Source: Thiocapsa sp035467215 (GTDB lineage Bacteria > Pseudomonadota > Gammaproteobacteria > Chromatiales > Chromatiaceae). Taken from it: a stretch of DNA of 14,193 nt. The position numbers and the translations under genes are program-made. Under the pieces are notes generated by a model. It did no database searches. It had not been told where the DNA came from and saw only the letters and a program-made list of their open reading frames with translations. This document shows positions 6,003-14,193 of this stretch, piece after piece; positions within the stretch are counted from its first letter, which is position 1, and each line of letters opens with the position of its first letter. The stretch is taken from contig NZ_DATITZ010000240.1 of NCBI RefSeq assembly GCF_035467215.1, positions 1 through 14,193 on the forward strand, read 5' to 3'.

Positions 6003-8223
6003 GCGCCGGACCTTCGAAGAGGCCCGCAAACCGGGGTTCCGGGTCGAGGTCCGCGAGCCCGGCGATTCGCAGGACGTCCGCCGGACCCTGCATATCTCGA
6101 CGAATCCCGCAGATCGGCGGTCTGCCCGCCCAGAGCTTGACAGAGCACATGGGACCGGACAAGGGCCGGAAGATCTCGGCACCCATCGGCGGCAAACCCA
6201 GCAGACCGAGTGTCGCGGCATCCAGGGCGCCACCCGTCTTGCGCAGACCGTTGCGCCACTGGAAGGCGTCGAGCGCGGCGAGCGTCGCCGTGTCGACCTC
6301 GCCCGCGAACGGCATCGTTTTGTAGGACACGCGCTTCTTCTTTTTCTTGTCGCGCCAAACGGATTTGCGGGTCGGCTGTTTCAAGAGCTCGCGCTCGGCC
6401 AAGGCCGTCTGCAGCTGAACCAGGTGCGGCGCGGCCAATCGCTGCAACCCGCTCGGCAGTGTCTTGATTCGACTCAGATCGGGCGCGTCGGCTAGGGACA
6501 CCTCCTGGCCGGTCTGCAGCGCGGCATAGCGCGCGATGCGGCGATCGTACATCGCGAGCGCGACCCGCTCGGCCGGCATGAGGCGATAGCGATGATCCGG
6601 ATCGTCCGGCTCGGCCTTGCCGACCGCTTCTCTGAAGTCGCGCAGTGCCTTCTGCACCGCAGGATCGTGCGTATCCTTGCCCGACGCCGTCGCGGGCAAG
6701 AATCCGAGGTGACGCAGTGCCGCAGCTGCACTCGGCGGCAGCGTCTGCATCGGAATGTCCTCGCCTCGGCCCACCAGCTCGGCCAGAAGCGCCTTGTAGT
6801 GACGGGTTTCGTCTCGATCGAGCGGCCCGGTCACCAGGGCCGCAGGCACCGTCACGCGCTGCTGCGGCCCATGACTGAAGTTCGCGGGCTCGACCGGCTT
6901 TGTCGGATCGAAGACCCACTCCGGCATGTCCCCGCCCGTCAAAGCAAAGCCGACACCGTACTTGGCCCGCACCATCGACGGCTGGCTCTCGGCCCGCACG
7001 CGCCGGGCCAGATGATCCATGAACTCGCCCCAGGTGAAGGGCTGCGTCTGCCCGCGTCCGTCGCGATAGAACATCCCGAGGTTGCCCGTGACCGTGGGCG
7101 AGTCGGCGGGCAGGCCCCACTGCGACGACACCGCGGGCGGCGCAGCGAAGGCGGAGGCGGCGTCGGGCGCGGGCGCATAGGCCGCATCCATGAGCGCCGG
7201 TCTCGACACGGCGACATCCTCCGATGGCCGGCGCGCGCGAATCATTACATCCGCACGCTGCTGCAGCGAGCCGGACAAACGATCCGGCCGGCGCAGACCG
7301 AGCGGCTCGGAGCGATTGCCCACCGAGTCGAGGCTCGAATCCGCGGCGGCCCACCGCTCGGGATCACGCGCGATATCCGTCTGCAGGCTCGCGATGTCGG
7401 TGCCCGATGCCGCGCCACCCGGCCAATCCTGCAGGGGCGACGTCGGCTCTTCAACAGGCTTCACGCAGAGGGTGTCCCGCGCCGCGCCGCGCGCCAGCGC
7501 CAGGATTCTTCGCCCTTCCCCGGCGCCGAGAAAGTGAAAGAGATAATCCTCCTCGGGCGTCGTCGCCCCCGTATCCAGGCTCAAGTAGTGCTTGGCAAAG
7601 GCAAGCACGGCGAAGTTGTGACGCAGCAGCTGCAGCTCCTCGTCCTTGGCATCGCGCACGCCTTCGATCGTGTCTCGGATCAGACGACGCACCTGCGCGT
7701 CGGAGAAAGGGCCTTCACCCAGATCCATGGGCTCGCGATCCGCCGCGGCCTCGGTCGTGGCGAGCAGCTCGACGCCGTACTTTTTGATGATGTGGTGGAA
7801 GGTTGAGGGGATGAACTGCCACACACCGGTCGCCGAGCCCAACCGACCTTCGGCGATGGTGGGGCGAACGTGGTCGTTCCAGGTATGGGCGCTCTCCATC
7901 TCTCCGGTGGCCAGCGCCTGTCCGAGATTGGCCCCGGTGCGCTCGGCGACCTCGAGTAGAACGAGCATCTGTCGGGGGGAGATATCTTGTATTCGGTCGT
8001 AGTCGCGCCACCGAGTCGCCGACCAGTCTCGATAGGCCGCGAGCATGAGCTCATGCTTACTGCCGTCCGTGGTGTAGACGGCATCGGTCACCGAGGCCGC
8101 GCTCGTCGACTCCTCGCCGAGCTCCGCGGCGGCCGACCAGGCGGCTGCCGACAGCGATGTCAGTGCGCAAGCCGCGACCCCGACGAGATCGCGCATGAAG
8201 CCGGAGCGTTTCAACGTGCTCAT
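5992..8223 (-). CDS. Secreted lytic-transglycosylase-like protein with peptidoglycan-binding region
   Basis: This is a 743-residue product. The N-terminal 33 residues form a signal peptide (SGFMRDLVGVAACALTSLSAAAWSAAA). Residues about 80-215 resemble an SLT-type lysozyme-like domain: LATGEMESAHTW supplies a likely catalytic Glu (E110, followed by Ser) and GSATGVWQFIPSTF (129-142) matches the conserved G-x-x-G-x-x-Q-F segment. Such enzymes cleave MurNAc-GlcNAc bonds to 1,6-anhydro products in the periplasm. Residues about 250-480 are low-similarity linker. Two stretches resemble peptidoglycan-binding helical repeats: about 495-535 (weak) and 638-677 (GEVDTATLAALDAFQWRNGL...LDAATLGLLGL, clearer). 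The last 63 residues contain two Cys (C693, C705). A strong AAAGGAGG at 8233-8240 precedes the ATG. Enzymatic activity is inferred from motifs only. Confidence 0.75.
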   Translation of the reverse strand: MSTLKRSGFMRDLVGVAACALTSLSAAAWSAAAELGEESTSAASVTDAVYTTDGSKHELMLAAYRDWSATRWRDYDRIQDISPRQMLVLLEVAERTGANLGQALATGEMESAHTWNDHVRPTIAEGRLGSATGVWQFIPSTFHHIIKKYGVELLATTEAAADREPMDLGEGPFSDAQVRRLIRDTIEGVRDAKDEELQLLRHNFAVLAFAKHYLSLDTGATTPEEDYLFHFLGAGEGRRILALARGAARDTLCVKPVEEPTSPLQDWPGGAASGTDIASLQTDIARDPERWAAADSSLDSVGNRSEPLGLRRPDRLSGSLQQRADVMIRARRPSEDVAVSRPALMDAAYAPAPDAASAFAAPPAVSSQWGLPADSPTVTGNLGMFYRDGRGQTQPFTWGEFMDHLARRVRAESQPSMVRAKYGVGFALTGGDMPEWVFDPTKPVEPANFSHGPQQRVTVPAALVTGPLDRDETRHYKALLAELVGRGEDIPMQTLPPSAAAALRHLGFLPATASGKDTHDPAVQKALRDFREAVGKAEPDDPDHRYRLMPAERVALAMYDRRIARYAALQTGQEVSLADAPDLSRIKTLPSGLQRLAAPHLVQLQTALAERELLKQPTRKSVWRDKKKKKRVSYKTMPFAGEVDTATLAALDAFQWRNGLRKTGGALDAATLGLLGLPPMGAEIFRPLSGPMCSVKLWAGRPPICGIRRDMQGPADVLRIAGLADLDPEPRFAGLFEGPAHVR

Positions 8224-8238
8224 GTCCGATCGCCTCCT

Positions 8239-8324
8239 TTAAACCGCGTCCAGAGCGAGATGCTCGCTTTCGAGTGAGCTCGACGTTTGGTGCGTCCACG
8301 GCCTTTCGCGGGGATACTGTTTAA
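8239..8324 (-). repeat. 86-bp intergenic element B, homologue of 2234-2321
   Basis: The left end TTAAACCGCGTCC (8239-8251) is identical to the end of element A, and the right end GGATACTGTTTAA (8312-8324) is a 10/13 match to the other terminal repeat. The interior block 8260-8292, read on the minus strand, matches 2267-2299 at 24 of 33 positions with near-equal spacing to both ends (8 versus 9 nt and 19 versus 20 nt). It ends 15 nt before the transglycosylase-like gene, and its terminus abuts that gene's AAAGGAGG. An inner dyad AGCGAG-ATG-CTCGCT (8254-8268) can form a hairpin that competes with CTCG-AAAG-CGAG on the minus-strand transcript. Confidence 0.7.
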
Positions 8325-8376
8325 CCGACCACGCGCACCGACGCGATCGACAGGACAGACAACGCCGAAACACCGC

Positions 8377-9639
8377 TCAAAAAAGCGTCCACCAAACGAC
8401 GACAAGGCCGGCCAAACCCGCACCGAGCAGCGGCAGCGCGACGCGCAGACCCAGCGCACGGCCACCAACCGAGGCGGCAATGATACCTTTGACCAAGCTG
8501 TTGACCGCCGCGGCAATGACGATGCTCGAGACCGCAATGCCCGCGGGGAGTGCGTCCCGGCTCATGCGGGCGATCGCGAGCGTGATGGCATCCACATCCG
8601 CGATCCCCGAGGCGGCGGCCAACATCATCACGCCGCTCGCACCGACCCAGCTCTCGATGCCCTTGGCCGACACCATCACCAACGCCAGCAGAAGTCCGAA
8701 GCCGACCGCGGATTTCAACTCCAACGGGTTGTCGAGAAGCGCGTCCGCCTCGCCGCCGTCGTGCGACTGGGTGATCCAGTAGAAGGCCGCGAACCCGTAG
8801 GCGATCAGGGCCATCGCTGCGGCAGGCCAGAGCAAGGACGGCAGCAATGGCGGGTGAATCAGGGTCGTCACCAGCAGCATCCGGGGAAACATGGTCGCAC
8901 AGGCCACCAGGATTGCGGCGGCCAGTACTGGGGCCATCTCCACACGGGCACGGGCCAGACGCGAGAAATGCAGGGTCAGCGCGGTCGATGAAGCAAGCCC
9001 GCCGAAGAGCCCGGTGAACAGGATCCCACGCCGCGTCCCCACCAGCTTCATCGCGTAATAGCCGACGAAGGAAATGCTCGCGATCAGCACCACCATCCAC
9101 CAGGTTTCACGCGGGTTGACGGCATTCCAGGGGCCGTACCCCTGATCCGGCAACAGCGGCAACGCCACCACCGAGATGAGCAGCAGGGTCAGACCTGCCT
9201 TGAGATCCTTCTGCTCGATGGCTTGGATCCAGCGATGGATGAGCGGCTTGGACCCAAGCAGCAGGGCCGTGACCACGGCCGCCGCGGCCGCGGCGGCCGG
9301 ATGGTCGAGCACCGCGAGCGCCCCGAGCAAGAAGGCCATCAAGCCGGCGACGAGGCTGGTGATGCCGACATCCTCGTCGTGCCTGTAGTCCAGGATGTGG
9401 GCAACCGTCAGTGCCCCGGCAAGCCCCACGAAGATGAGTCCCAAGGTCAAGCCGCCCGAAGGTCCAGTGACGAGCCCGGAAATCCCGCCGATGAATCCGA
9501 GCAAGGCGTAGGTGCGAACCCCCGCGACGCGTCGACCTTCCTCGGCGCCGCGTTCCTTCCAACCGCGCTCGACACCGATCAGCAGACCGATCGCCAAAGC
9601 GACAGCCAGCCCGACGAAGACCTGGTAATCCTCGAGCAT
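8377..9639 (-). CDS. MgtC/SapB-DUF4010 family polytopic membrane protein
   Basis: This is a 420-residue, very hydrophobic protein with roughly 11-13 predicted membrane segments and no signal peptide. The N-terminal part carries an MgtC-like signature: GLLIGVERGWKER (E24, R25) followed by VAGVRTYALLGFIGG (about 38-52). The C-terminal half is the DUF4010-type membrane region (FTGLFGGLASSTALTLHFSR, about 225-244; SGIADVDAITLAIARM; SSIVIAAAVNSLVKGIIA). Proteins of this architecture are inner-membrane proteins of unknown transport or regulatory function. The ATG (9639-9637) overlaps the truD stop by one base (TGATG), implying translational coupling. The longer frame reaching 9918 is the truD sequence read out of frame and is not used. 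Length fits the family. Confidence 0.88.
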   Translation of the reverse strand: MLEDYQVFVGLAVALAIGLLIGVERGWKERGAEEGRRVAGVRTYALLGFIGGISGLVTGPSGGLTLGLIFVGLAGALTVAHILDYRHDEDVGITSLVAGLMAFLLGALAVLDHPAAAAAAAVVTALLLGSKPLIHRWIQAIEQKDLKAGLTLLLISVVALPLLPDQGYGPWNAVNPRETWWMVVLIASISFVGYYAMKLVGTRRGILFTGLFGGLASSTALTLHFSRLARARVEMAPVLAAAILVACATMFPRMLLVTTLIHPPLLPSLLWPAAAMALIAYGFAAFYWITQSHDGGEADALLDNPLELKSAVGFGLLLALVMVSAKGIESWVGASGVMMLAAASGIADVDAITLAIARMSRDALPAGIAVSSIVIAAAVNSLVKGIIAASVGGRALGLRVALPLLGAGLAGLVVVWWTLF

Positions 9640-10712
9640 CAGGGTTCGTGTGCTGCGCTGATCGGCACGGCCTCGCTCGCATCGACAATCTCGCGCAAAA
9701 CCGTCGTCGCATAGGCGCCCGAAGGCAGAGAGAAGGTCAGCCGCAGTCCGCCGTCGACCCTTTGCGCGCCCAGGTCGGACACCGGCAGGCGTAGCGAGCG
9801 ACGTTCTTGGGCCAGACCGAAGGCGGCGAGTCCCTCGCACCAGGTCGGGAAGCGCATGCCTGCTACGTCTTCGATCTCCCGGACCGATCCGCGCGACGGC
9901 AGCTCGCCCTTGCCCCACAGTGGACCCGTCGGGTGCACGTCCATAACCTCGCAGCGCGCGCTCGTCGGGGCGTCGATGGTCTCGGCGAGGAAATAGGAAT
10001 TGGATCCGGCGAGTTGGAGACAGTCCCCGTCGAGCGGCCTGTCCCAGTCGCCGCGCAGAACCCGTTCGGCCAAGACCTCGTTGAAGATCTGCGAGCGTGC
10101 CGCGGAGAGCCAGAGGCCGGACTGATGGCGTGGGACACGACCGGCTGTCCCGGCGAAGAGGGCATGGGCACGCACCAGATTGGCATGATCATGCCCGAAG
10201 CGTTGCTCGCCGAAGTAGTTCGGGATTCCGCGTGCGCGGATCGTCGCGAGCCGCTCGTCGAGCCCGACGATGGTCTCGTGGTCGAGCTCGCGCACCAGGA
10301 TCTCGAAACGATTTCCGGCCAGGGCGCCGCGCTTGAGCTTACGTCGATGCGGGTGCGATTCCAGGACCTCGATGCCCTCCTCGACGAGGCTCGACCAATC
10401 CGGTATCCCCTCGCGCGGACGCGGGATCGAGAACCACTGGAGGGTCACGGCGTGACGGTCCTTCAGGCCGGCATAGCCGACGGTGGAGACCGACACACCG
10501 GCCACACGCGCCAGGCGGCGTGCCGCCCATTCGGTGTTCGCGCCGGTCTTGCGCACCCACAACAGAAGGTGATCGCCCTCGCCGTCCGGGGCGAACCCGA
10601 GCTGCTCTTCGACCCGGAAGTCCTCCGATCGAGCACGCAAGCGTCCGTGGGCAAGCGGAGCGCCGTGCGCTCGGGGTAGGGAGTCGACCGGTATCCAGCT
10701 CGGCAGCGACAC
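9639..10712 (-). CDS. truD: tRNA pseudouridine(13) synthase TruD
   Basis: This is a 357-residue enzyme converting U13 to pseudouridine in tRNA(Glu)-type tRNAs. SEDFRVEEQLGFAPDGEGDHLL (29-50) is the TruD N-terminal signature, and GYAGLKDRHAVTLQWFSI (79-96) contains the catalytic Asp (D85) in GLKDRH. HRRKLKRGALAGNRFEIL and IPNYFGEQRFG are further family motifs. I chose a GTG start (10712-10710), one base after the ispF stop, because the homologous part begins shortly after it; the frame stays open to 10841 but that portion is ispF read off-frame. Length is close to the E. coli enzyme (349). It sits in its usual place after ispF, with an MgtC/DUF4010 gene rather than surE downstream. The start is less certain than the identity because no clear ribosome-binding site is visible. 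Confidence 0.94.
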   Translation of the reverse strand: MSLPSWIPVDSLPRAHGAPLAHGRLRARSEDFRVEEQLGFAPDGEGDHLLLWVRKTGANTEWAARRLARVAGVSVSTVGYAGLKDRHAVTLQWFSIPRPREGIPDWSSLVEEGIEVLESHPHRRKLKRGALAGNRFEILVRELDHETIVGLDERLATIRARGIPNYFGEQRFGHDHANLVRAHALFAGTAGRVPRHQSGLWLSAARSQIFNEVLAERVLRGDWDRPLDGDCLQLAGSNSYFLAETIDAPTSARCEVMDVHPTGPLWGKGELPSRGSVREIEDVAGMRFPTWCEGLAAFGLAQERRSLRLPVSDLGAQRVDGGLRLTFSLPSGAYATTVLREIVDASEAVPISAAHEP

Positions 10713-10713
10713 C

Positions 10714-11187
10714 TCAGGCGTCCGCCAACAGCACCACGGCCGCAGCCGCGATACCCTCGCCCCGCCCCGTGAACCCCATCTGCTCGGTCGTGGTCGCCTT
10801 GACGTTGACCCGCGCCGGGTCGCAGCCCATGTCGGCGGCAAGACGGGCGCACATCTGCGGGATGTGGGCCGCCAGCTTGGGACGCTGGGCGATGATGGTG
10901 AGATCGGCGTTGTGCACGTGCAGACCGCACTCGGCGAGGCTCTCGATCACGCGCCGCAGCAGGATGCGGCTGTCGATGCCGGCGTAGGCGGCGTCCGTAT
11001 CGGGAAAGTGCCGACCGATGTCGCCGAGCCCGGCCGCGCCGAGCAAGGCATCGCAGAGTGCATGGATGGCCACGTCGCCGTCGGAATGCGCGAGCAGGCC
11101 CTGATCGTGCGGGATCTCCAGACCGCCGAGCACCAGCGGGCGTCCGGGGCCGAAACGATGGGCGTCGAAGCCCTGACCGATGAGCAT
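10714..11187 (-). CDS. ispF: 2-C-methyl-D-erythritol 2,4-cyclodiphosphate synthase
   Basis: This 157-residue enzyme converts CDP-ME 2-phosphate to MEcPP with release of CMP in the non-mevalonate isoprenoid pathway. MLIGQGFDAHRFGPGRPLVLGG gives the metal ligands D8 and H10, and LAHSDGDVAIHALCDALLGAAGLGDIG gives H42. HFPDTD (60-65) and VNVKATTTEQMGFTGRGEGIAA are family signatures. The ATG at 11187-11185 follows GGAGG 9 nt upstream; that ribosome-binding site is the last unit of a heptad repeat array. The frame is open to 11241, but the extra 18 residues are encoded by the repeat and do not belong to the family. ispD is directly upstream, as is common, separated by the 128-bp repeat-rich gap. 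Confidence 0.96.
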   Translation of the reverse strand: MLIGQGFDAHRFGPGRPLVLGGLEIPHDQGLLAHSDGDVAIHALCDALLGAAGLGDIGRHFPDTDAAYAGIDSRILLRRVIESLAECGLHVHNADLTIIAQRPKLAAHIPQMCARLAADMGCDPARVNVKATTTEQMGFTGRGEGIAAAAVVLLADA

Positions 11188-11194
11188 GTTTGAA

Positions 11195-11236
11195 AGCCTC
11201 CAGCCTCCAGCCCCCGGCCTCCCGCCTTCTGCCTCC
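11195..11236 (-). repeat. Six degenerate GGAGGCY heptads (left array)
   Basis: Read on the minus strand, 42 bp divide exactly into six 7-mers: GGAGGCA, GAAGGCG, GGAGGCC, GGGGGCT, GGAGGCT, GGAGGCT. The last unit provides the GGAGG ribosome-binding site of ispF. It lies in inverted orientation to the array at 11267-11301, with a 30-bp spacer, so the transcript could fold into a long GC-rich hairpin. Confidence 0.85.
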
Positions 11237-11266
11237 TGCAACGTGCACGCTCGCGCGACGGTGGTC

Positions 11267-11301
11267 GGAGGCTGGAGGCTGGAGGCCGGAGGCCGGAGGC
11301 T
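11267..11301 (+). repeat. Five GGAGGCY heptads (right array)
   Basis: 35 bp divide exactly into GGAGGCT, GGAGGCT, GGAGGCC, GGAGGCC, GGAGGCT on the plus strand. The array ends 14 bp before the ispD stop codon at 11318-11316. Together with the opposite-orientation array it forms an inverted repeat filling most of the ispD-ispF gap. Confidence 0.88.
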
Positions 11302-11315
11302 ATTGAGCGTTTGGA

Positions 11316-12026
11316 TTAGCCCAGCCGTCCCTGCTGTTGCAGGTAGAAGCGGGCGAGCGGGAGATCCTCGGCGCGCGTGATCTTGATGTTGTCGGCATGG
11401 CCTTCAATAAGGCGCGGGGCTTGACCGATGCGCTCCATGGCCGAGGCGTCGTCGGTCACCAGATGGTTGGCGGTCAGTGCGTCGGTCAATGCGGCACGCA
11501 ACCGGCCGAGACGGAACATCTGGGGCGTGAAGGCATGCCAGAGCGACGAGCGATCCACGGTCGCGCCGATGCGATCGTCCGATTCGGCCCGTTTCATGGT
11601 GTCGCGCACCGGGATGCCGAGCAGGCCGCCGACCTCGTCGTCGATCAGGGTCTCGATCAGCCGATCGAGATCGGCCGGACGCAGACAGGGCCGCGCCGCA
11701 TCATGCACCAACACCCAATCCTCCGCATGGGCGCGGGTACCCAGTGCATCGAGCGCATTCAGGACCGAATGGCAACGCTCGGCACCGCCGTTCGCGCGTG
11801 TCACCTTGGGATGGTCGGCATAGGCCGTCGCGCCCCAGTAGCGATCGGTCGGGTCCAGCGCAACCACGACGCCACGGATGCGCACGTCGGCCACGAAGAG
11901 ATCCAACGCATGATCGATCACCGCGCGACCGGCGAGATCCAGATATTGCTTCGGCGTCGCACTGCCCATGCGCCGACCCACCCCGGCGGCAGGGAGCACG
12001 GCCCACAAGTCCGGTGAAGGGCTCAT
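11316..12026 (-). CDS. ispD: 2-C-methyl-D-erythritol 4-phosphate cytidylyltransferase
   Basis: This 236-residue enzyme makes CDP-ME from MEP and CTP in the MEP isoprenoid pathway. AVLPAAGVGRRMG (9-21) is the CTP-binding glycine-rich loop, followed by PKQYLDL with K26. GGAERCHSVLNAL (80-92), LVHDAARP (106-113), PVRDTMK and TPQMFRLGRL are conserved cytidylyltransferase motifs. The start ATG (12026-12024) overlaps the ftsB stop in an ATGA, a sign of translational coupling. The order ftsB-ispD-ispF is the usual gammaproteobacterial arrangement. Length is typical (E. coli 236). Confidence 0.96.
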   Translation of the reverse strand: MSPSPDLWAVLPAAGVGRRMGSATPKQYLDLAGRAVIDHALDLFVADVRIRGVVVALDPTDRYWGATAYADHPKVTRANGGAERCHSVLNALDALGTRAHAEDWVLVHDAARPCLRPADLDRLIETLIDDEVGGLLGIPVRDTMKRAESDDRIGATVDRSSLWHAFTPQMFRLGRLRAALTDALTANHLVTDDASAMERIGQAPRLIEGHADNIKITRAEDLPLARFYLQQQGRLG

Positions 12027-12331
12027 CGCTTCGCCTCCGGGGGCGCCTTCTCCGGTGCGTCGCGCTCGATGACCTGAATGAAGATCTCGCCCGGTTTGAT
12101 CATTCCCAGATCGCGGCGTGCGCGCTCCTCCAATGCCTCGACCCCTTCGCGTAGGTCCATCACCTCGGCTTGGAGCTCCTGATTACGTGCACGCAAACGC
12201 TCCAGCTCCTCCTCCTGAGCCGCGATCTCGTTCTTGAGCCCGTGCACCTCGGCCAAGCTCCCCTCGCCGACCCACAGCCGAAACTGCAGGCCAGCCAGCA
12301 AGAGGATCAGCAGAAGGATCAGGAGTCGCAT
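12023..12331 (-). CDS. ftsB: Cell division protein FtsB
   Basis: This is a 102-residue bitopic membrane protein of the FtsQLB divisome subcomplex, which activates septal peptidoglycan synthesis. Residues 2-20 are a hydrophobic membrane segment (RLLILLLILLLAGLQFRLW). About 28-72 form a charged heptad-patterned coiled coil (NEIAAQEEELERLRARNQEL), followed by the conserved ERARRDLGMIKPGEIF stretch and a short charged tail. I chose the ATG at 12331-12329 because it places the membrane helix at the N-terminus as in known FtsB; the longer open frame from 12424 overlaps eno. It lies 61 nt after eno and overlaps ispD by 4 nt. Confidence 0.94.
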   Translation of the reverse strand: MRLLILLLILLLAGLQFRLWVGEGSLAEVHGLKNEIAAQEEELERLRARNQELQAEVMDLREGVEALEERARRDLGMIKPGEIFIQVIERDAPEKAPPEAKR

Positions 12332-12392
12332 AAAGGGTGTCTTCAGTCCCGGCAGCAGGGGACGGACACGCCCGACCCCTGCCTGCCAACCA

Positions 12393-13670
<1,278 letters not shown>

Positions 13671-13704
13671 GGCATGTCTCTCCAAAAACAAAAGCAAGAA
13701 CGGC

Positions 13705-13725
13705 GCGATCCTTCAATAGAATCGC
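13705..13725. other. Short imperfect dyad in the kdsA-eno gap
   Basis: GCGAT (13705-13709) and ATCGC (13721-13725) pair, with two more pairs after one mismatch and a 5-nt loop. On the minus strand it is followed by a T-rich stretch just before the eno ribosome-binding site. It could be a weak leader hairpin or an attenuator; it may also be chance. The rest of the 232-bp gap holds no gene or promoter I can support. Confidence 0.25.
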
Positions 13726-13902
13726 ATGGGTATATCGACCTCAGCGGGGAGTCTCGCGACGATCGGTCCGACGCAGGCGCGTGTCCGATTCCGTTGTTCA
13801 ATTCACATCGGCTCCGACAGAGCGACCCCGGACGTCGACCAGATCGAGGAAGCGCAGCGGAATAGGCTCGCCGGCCCTACCGCTCGGGGCCTCATGCCGA
13901 TC

Positions 13903-14193
13903 TCAAAGCGATTGCTCTGCGAAACCTGCCGATTTCACCAATCGGTCGATCTGAACCAGGGTTTCGAGCAGGGCGCGCATCTTCCCCAAAGGCCAGGCGT
14001 TGGGGCCGTCGCTCAGGGCCACATCGGGATTCGGATGGGTCTCCATGAAGAGACCGGAGATGCCGACGGCAACCGCGGCGCGGGCCAAGACCGGAACGAA
14101 CTCGCGCTGACCGCCTGAACGATCGCCCTGCCCGCCCGGCAGCTGAACCGAATGGGTGGCATCGAAGACGACCGGGCAGCCCGTCTCGCGCAT
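13903..14193 (-). CDS. kdsA: 3-deoxy-D-manno-octulosonate 8-phosphate synthase, C-terminal part
   Basis: The last 96 or so residues of KdsA, which condenses arabinose 5-phosphate with phosphoenolpyruvate to Kdo-8-phosphate for lipopolysaccharide. CPVVFDATHSVQLPGGQG contains the DATHSVQ substrate-binding motif, and FVPVLARAAVAVGISGLFMETHPNPDVALSDGPNAWPL has the METHPxP and SDGPN motifs. The N-terminal two-thirds of the roughly 280-residue enzyme is outside the window; the Met at the edge is internal. kdsA upstream of eno on the same strand is the normal gammaproteobacterial order. Confidence 0.95.
   Translation of the reverse strand: MRETGCPVVFDATHSVQLPGGQGDRSGGQREFVPVLARAAVAVGISGLFMETHPNPDVALSDGPNAWPLGKMRALLETLVQIDRLVKSAGFAEQSL

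Noticed and set aside
5924..7354. A 476-residue minus-strand frame inside the transglycosylase-like gene
   Set aside because: Low-complexity Arg/Ala/Gly translation in another frame of a gene that has a signal peptide and recognisable domains.
8254..8268. Hairpin AGCGAG-ATG-CTCGCT as terminator of the MgtC/DUF4010 gene
   Set aside because: On the minus strand it is followed by CTGGACGCGG rather than a U-tract, and it lies within the repeat element just before the next gene.
9640..9918. A longer N-terminus for the MgtC/DUF4010 protein
   Set aside because: That stretch encodes TruD in another frame; the membrane protein's family similarity begins at MLEDYQVF after the TGATG overlap.
11188..11241. 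An N-terminal extension of IspF
   Set aside because: The 18 extra residues are a translation of the heptad repeat array and precede the conserved MLIGQGFDAHRF start.
11195..11301. CRISPR array
   Set aside because: The repeat unit is only 7 bp with no spacers between units and no cas genes are nearby.
13671..13902. Sigma70 promoter for eno
   Set aside because: TATACC and TTGAAC hexamers exist on the minus strand but not at workable spacing to each other.

Overview
The window reads as a chromosomal segment of a GC-rich gammaproteobacterium, most likely a purple sulfur bacterium of the Chromatiaceae (Thiocapsa/Allochromatium-like). Two things support this. A secreted Gly/Tyr/Pro-rich protein at 4934-5293 has the hallmarks of the sulfur globule envelope proteins of that family. 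The block kdsA-eno-ftsB-ispD-ispF-truD has the usual gammaproteobacterial order. The genus is inference; no marker gene settles it.

Left part (1-2163): the start of gloB (glyoxalase II) leaves the window on the minus strand. A decayed papain-family (C1A) protease gene follows, with a frameshift, a lost core and a Trp-to-Arg change next to the catalytic Cys. Next is a 338-residue protein of unknown function with two C-terminal membrane segments.

Middle (2164-5435): a MoxR-type AAA+ ATPase gene lies 11 nt ahead of a DUF2201-type gene combining an HExxH metallopeptidase-like region with a VWA domain. The pair ends at a strong hairpin terminator shared with the convergent sulfur globule protein gene. 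That gene has its own AT-rich promoter containing dyad repeats.

Right-middle (5436-8376): a secreted lytic-transglycosylase-like protein and a membrane-anchored TlpA-type thioredoxin are encoded in overlapping frames, so cell-wall processing and periplasmic thiol chemistry are probably coupled.

Right (8377-14193): a tightly packed minus-strand housekeeping run of kdsA (partial), eno, ftsB, ispD, ispF, truD and an MgtC/DUF4010 membrane protein. It covers LPS Kdo synthesis, glycolysis, divisome assembly, the MEP isoprenoid pathway and tRNA pseudouridylation. Several junctions overlap (ATGA, TGATG) or nearly abut.

The most unusual non-coding signal is a pair of homologous 86-88 bp elements (2234-2321 and 8239-8324). 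Both have 13-bp terminal inverted repeats and a related core, and both sit in the same orientation just upstream of the ribosome-binding site of an operon. A second oddity is a pair of inverted GGAGGCY heptad arrays between ispD and ispF, one of which supplies the ispF ribosome-binding site. No rRNA, tRNA, CRISPR array or insertion-sequence transposase was seen.
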